Shown here in pieces: positions 59,420 to 64,000 of a stretch of 64,000 bases of DNA. Source of the stretch: Chrysemys picta bellii (taxonomy: Eukaryota > Chordata > Testudines > Emydidae); NCBI RefSeq assembly GCF_011386835.1, contig NC_088805.1:11776836-11840835 (forward strand), read 5' to 3'. Positions within the stretch are counted from its first letter, which is position 1. Each line of letters opens with the position of its first letter. The translations under genes and the position numbers were made by a program. Under the pieces are notes generated by a model. It was not told the DNA's origin, made no database searches, and saw only the letters and a program-made list of their open reading frames with translations.

Positions 59420-59466
<47 letters not shown>

Positions 59467-59985
59467 TTATGCATCTGAAAATTCTGAGACATCACACAGA
59501 AGCAAGATCATAAGTCTATTCAATCTGTACGCAGCTGAGTATTGACAAGCAGTCTTGGGGGAGGTTTTAAAAGTCATTAGGAGTACTAGGTACACTTCCT
59601 CTCCAACTCACAATCACAGGGTGGTGGGTTTAGTCTTTCAGACCCTTCTGTGGATTACTCATTTTCTGTCCATATTCAGTCCCTGAGTGACGCAGTCACT
59701 CTCTGAGGCCCAGAAGATAGGTTTTGCTGTTTTAGATATATACTGGGAAATGTCTCCTCTAACTACCCTGCCTTGAGAAAAATGTGCTATTCTCAACCAG
59801 TAATTAAAAACCCTGAGTACTAAAAGAGAAGAATTGCAACATTTCATTTATTTTTTCTGGTACCTTTCCACCACTGCTACTGCATTCCAGGGAAGAATCT
59901 TACAACTTTGCTCAGTTTCTTTCCTGTTTTGAGATCACTTTGTAAACCACCCAAGCGGAATTAGAATTTTTATTAAGATGATGTT
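57694..59985. other. Intron 1 segment: no gene; (AC)22 microsatellite
   Basis: An uninterrupted (AC)n of about 22 units lies at 59421-59464. Otherwise AT-rich and featureless to me. Confidence 0.6.
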
Positions 59986-60960
59986 AAAAAAAAAAATAGT
60001 GAACAGAGTTTGAGCATATAAGTTTCTGGTTATCAGGGAATAACATACAGATTATAGAGGGTGCAAAATTTGGTTTAAGATAAGGTGGCATGAGGAATAC
60101 CCCCAATCGGGGATATTGCAGATTATGTAAAAGGTTGATGGGGCAAAGTACAGACAGTGAGATATGAGGGTATGAAGTTCATAAAGTGGCTAAGTTCGGG
60201 TGTGGATATGATGAGGAGGATGGATTGACCCTCATTTGGTGAGATTTAATGTTTAGGGAGTTTATGGTTCCAGTTCATATGATCCAACGGAGAAGGTCAC
60301 TTGGTCCCTTTCTCGTAGTGGGAGAACGATGTCACCCTGGCTCACGCCTCCTGGTACTGTCGGTGGCCGGTGATGTGCTCGATGTAGATGTCCCTGGACC
60401 ATCGGATGGCGTCTGAGACCATGAGGCACCGCATGAGACGTGCGTAGCGTCGACCGATCCCGCAGGTCCACAGCACACGCTCTTTGCAGGGGTCCCAGGC
60501 GTCCAGGGCTCCGACAATCGTGGCCTCCATCTGCACCTCATAGCCCTTCGCTCTCAGGGTGTGAGCCAGGGGGACGTACTTTTCCAGCTTACGAGCTCGG
60601 GCTTTGCAAAATGCCAGAGTCCTGTTCTCAAAGGAGACCGTGATGTCGACGAGGATGATCTTTTTCTGGGCCTCGTCAGGGACGACCACGTCAGGTCGTA
60701 GCTGGCTGTCAGTACCGGCGATGGTGCAGTTCATGGAGATCTCCCCCAGGCGTGGCGCAATGGCTTTCACCAGGCAGTTCTGGATGGCGTTGTAGCGCAG
60801 CTGTCAGGCTCTGGAGTGGGGTTTGCAGCTGCACAGCATGTGGGGCAGGATCTCGTTGGGGTAGCCGCACTTCCTGCAACGCTTGTCTCAGTTCCCATGG
60901 CGGATGGCTCCGTTGAGCGGGACGCAGTTGAGCCGGGCACGGTGGATGAACCACCTACTA
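59986..60960 (-). mobile_element. R2-clade LINE, 3' end with restriction-like endonuclease
   Basis: Minus-strand element truncated at 60960. It holds the C-terminal coding part (60960-60342) and, I infer, a 3' untranslated region down to about 59986, where an A11 run sits. GC content jumps well above the flanks over the coding part, so it is a recognisable foreign block. There is no 28S rRNA gene sequence beside it, although R2 elements usually insert there. Confidence 0.75.
60342..60930 (-). pseudogene. R2-type CCHC finger and restriction-like endonuclease domain
   Basis: The frame reads RLNCVPLNGAIRHGN, a TGA stop (60890-60888), then CRKCGYPNEILPHMLCSC, which is C-x2-C-x8-H-x4-C, the finger found just before the endonuclease in R2-type LINEs. 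A second TGA follows (60806-60804, probably a former Trp). The next 142 codons are open: the PD-D/ExK-like core is RPDVVVPDE and KKIILVDITVSFENRT (Pro-Asp then Asp), followed by KLEKYVPLAHTLRAKGYEV and LMVSDAIRWSRDIYIEH. In the intact element this domain nicks the target DNA. Confidence 0.8.
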
Positions 60961-63900
60961 CACAGATGAATCCTTCCCAGAGCATTCAATAATCTTCACA
61001 GGTACTTTAAGCAACATCTTGTTCTGAAAATACTTTAGCCCCTTGGGAAGCCTGAGGTTACGTGCTGATGCCTTTATAGACAGTTTATATTTCCGCTAAT
61101 CTGTCAAGCTCAGAAACAAACTGCTACTAAAAATTATTTCAAGGAAAGCAAACCGTGTAGTTTAACCTTCCCAGAAATAACTTAATTCCCCTATGGAATG
61201 GATTTAGATTACTGTTTCAAAATACACCCCATAAGCAACAGCATTAACATCAGAACTATGGGAATGTGAAATTGAGGAATGGGAGAACAGATAAGGCAAG
61301 GTCCCCATACACCAAAGGACACATTTATAAAAGAAAGTTATGGTAAAATTCTGTATCAATGGTACCTAACTCCCATTAAAATGGAGTGATTATGGTGCAC
61401 GGATGGGCAAGTGCTGAAGAGAACATAATGGAAGAATTTCTCCATATATGGTGAACGTGACCAAAATAAAAGACATTTTGGAAAGCCACTGGCGATTCTA
61501 TAAAGGAGATAACATGTGTCAGCTGTCAAATAACCTTTTCATATTTTTGTTATTTTTTCATGAAAAGTGAAGTCTTGAGTTCTTCATTGCTTTCTTAACA
61601 CTCATTTCCTAGTTCCTGCTAGAATTACCATAGCAAGGGGGTGGAAGAAGTGTGACTGCTATGAAAAAGTGGGGGAAACTCTGATACTAGAAAAATTAAC
61701 TCAAAGTCAGAGTTCTGCACAAGAGAAGGAAAAAAAGCTTCTTAGAAATCTGGTGGAACGTTTTAGAGTTTGCTGGAAGAAGGTCACTGCCACCATCAAA
61801 CTTGATAGAGAACTTATGAATACTAAGGAAGGGAGAAACCCCTTCAACAGTCAAAATTAAATTCAAAATTAAGATATTAAAATAAGGAAAACAGATAGGA
61901 AGAAAAAGGAGAAAAGCTTAATTTTGCACTGTCTAACCTGTTTGATTAGCTGTCCTAAATGTAAGAAAAATCAGATGTCTGGATCAAAACATGAAAGACT
62001 ATCCAACTACCACCAACTGGCAAGACAAAAGAGGAATACAAATAGCACAAAAGAATCAACCACAATTGTGAATACCACAAAACTGAAGAAAGTGACTGGT
62101 AGCAGGTCTCATCAATATAGCTTTAGGAACTTCATAGGCCAACTCATATGTATATTAAGTTTATCTTTATTTAAGTTGTAAGACAATTTCTACAAATTTC
62201 TGTTATACAAGAATTGGTCTGTTGATACATTAAATCGAGATGACCATAGGAATGTAAATTCACCCCCAACATTATACTTTGAGCATCTCTCAATATAAAA
62301 CTGAATCAAATACATTAGCACTTCCTGCATGGAATATTTTGGGTGAATTGTTACTTGTTGAGGATAAGCTTTTTATTGCTCTGCCTGCAGCCTGATAGGT
62401 TATAATTTTGTTTTGGTTCCTGTAACTGAGACAAGTTTGTGAGCGTCTTTTGTGTCCATAATAATAAACAGATGCTATTTCACTTTGCAGCAATATTGAG
62501 GCTTGGCTAGAACACTTTTTAATATATAGATGCAGATAATTATAGATGTACAAAGTAATGAACAAAGACCTTCAGACAAACCATCCCAAGATACAATGCA
62601 CAACACCATTTATTTTATATTAAATCTACTGCATGGGGAGTGAAAAATAATAAAGGAGAACATCTACTGGGAAGAAAACACTTATATCATCTGAAAGGTT
62701 TGCATACTATTTGGACCCCACTGCTGAGGGTTTAAAGTATATTGAAATATATTTGATTTTATACATGAGAAACTAATATTCGTTGATAGTTTAAAAGTAA
62801 CAGACAGCTGGAATTTACAGAAGAGAATCAAAGCATTGTCCATGTTTAAGTCACCAGCTTTGACCTTTAATAGCTGTACATTATGTGATAGAGAAACCCA
62901 CCACCTTTTTCACTAATATCTGAAGTGGGTCCCATACTTCTGTATCACTGATATCATAAGTTTATAGGAAAATCCAGAAGGTGAAGATAGAAACACATGG
63001 CTTTTTCCAGGCCATGATCAAAGAGTAATTTTATTATTTGAAGTTTACAAGTACCACGTAGGTTGGGCAACAGACTGATGCCAAGTGTGTGTTAAATTAT
63101 TCAGAAAGTCAACTGTGTGCCTGCCCTGCCTCCTCTCAAGCTAGAACAAAAGGCTCTGGAAAGTCTGTCTCAGTCTTGGAAAACACACACACACACACAC
63201 ACACGCGCTACATAATTACTCAATCTTAGCTACAGCATTACTGCTGCAGCACTAAAATAGCAAGTACCTTGGGCTCAGGAACAGGAAACAGCTTTCACAC
63301 ATTTATCTCCATTATACAATAGTTTCCCCAGATCCCCACAGTGAATATGAAAGGGTGCACCTGTCATTTCCCTGACAAGACTCCCTGCGTCTTTAGCATA
63401 GCCTTCTCCTGGCCCAGGGGAGGGTGGCCTGAGCTACCCTACTCAGGGCTGGACTGAGGTGTGCCAAGGGGAAGGGTGGGCTTTCCCCTGGGACACAAAA
63501 CCAACAGAGATCACTACCCATGATCCATAGCTGGGAAGAAGTGCACGTGAAGCAGGTTTTCCTTTCCACATCTCTTCTTGTTTGTCTTACGGGCTGGGAT
63601 CAAGCAGAGGCTTACAATAAGACACAGCAAAGAATTAAGCTGTTCATACCCCATCTCCCCCCACCCCAAAAAACAAACAGCTGAAAGATTTAGCATAGAA
63701 CCAGTCAATTTAAAGTCAAACAAATAAAAAAAATAATTTAGATTTCAAGTTAAGAGTTTTAGATACAAAGATCTCAATCTTCAGCAGGCAGGTCTCATAC
63801 TATAGTTGCAGAAGCAAAACAAAACTGACATGCTCATGAACAAGGGAGACATACATATGCGCAAGCATCAGACAGGTTTGGGTTCTGCATCAAAAGTTTC

Positions 63901-64000
63901 AGAAAAGACAGAACACAATCATTTGGCAAGTGCACACTGATTTGTTCATATGTTGCCCCTTAATTTCTCATGTGACATTACTAAAACAGTGCAATTCCTG
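60961..64000. other. Intron 1 segment: no gene; (AC)n microsatellite
   Basis: An (AC)11 run lies at 63183-63204. No SPPL3 exon 1, CpG-rich promoter or transposon end recognised. Confidence 0.5.

Noticed and set aside
34667..64000. Search for SPPL3 exon 1
   Set aside because: No sequence encoding a MAEQTYSW-like start followed by a donor was seen on the minus strand. Exon 1 is taken to be outside the window.

Overview
The window is vertebrate nuclear DNA, most likely from a cryptodire turtle. The repeats point there: tRNA-derived SINEs with A and B boxes, several CR1 LINE families, hAT and Harbinger DNA transposons, DIRS elements, Penelope-like elements (PLEs) and MIR-type SINEs. There is no bacterial-style gene organisation.

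One host gene is present: SPPL3 (signal peptide peptidase-like 3), on the minus strand. Five consecutive coding exons are visible at 34589-34666, 11673-11761, 6988-7107, 2411-2489 and 26-138. Their reading phases join without a break and every junction is AG/GT. I number them exons 2-6, because the protein segment they encode starts a few residues after the expected start codon. Exon 1 lies upstream (higher coordinates) outside the window, and the catalytic YD and GxGD exons lie beyond position 1. Everything else is intronic: intron 5 (139-2410), intron 4 (2490-6987), intron 3 (7108-11672), intron 2 (11762-34588) and at least 29 kb of intron 1 (34667-64000).

The introns are a dense record of transposition. 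Intron 5 holds an hAT-like element with a 9-bp target-site duplication (TSD), a tRNA-SINE and a PLE palindrome. Introns 3-4 hold a CR1, a SINE, a DIRS-like end, a second PLE palindrome and MIR copies. Intron 2 holds a degraded 3.3-kb CR1 with an hAT nested in it, a solo retroviral-type LTR with a third PLE palindrome nested in it, a hairpin-bearing DNA transposon, an unclassified LINE reverse transcriptase fragment, hAT elements, Harbinger MITEs and another CR1. Intron 1 holds a nearly complete 3.6-kb Harbinger element with both of its genes, two DIRS-like fragments, a 5'-truncated PLE with RT and GIY-YIG remnants, a Tc1/mariner-type element, MITEs and an R2-clade LINE 3' end with a restriction-like endonuclease domain.

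The most unusual signal is the set of PLE 3' ends. Three loci are near-perfect palindromes, each flanked by its own 10-12-bp TSD, so each seems to have inserted as one unit. All PLE ends here carry the same layout, a CUGAAGA-like box, a short hairpin and GAAA, which resembles a hammerhead ribozyme core. No complete, active mobile gene was found; every transposon reading frame carries stops or frameshifts.
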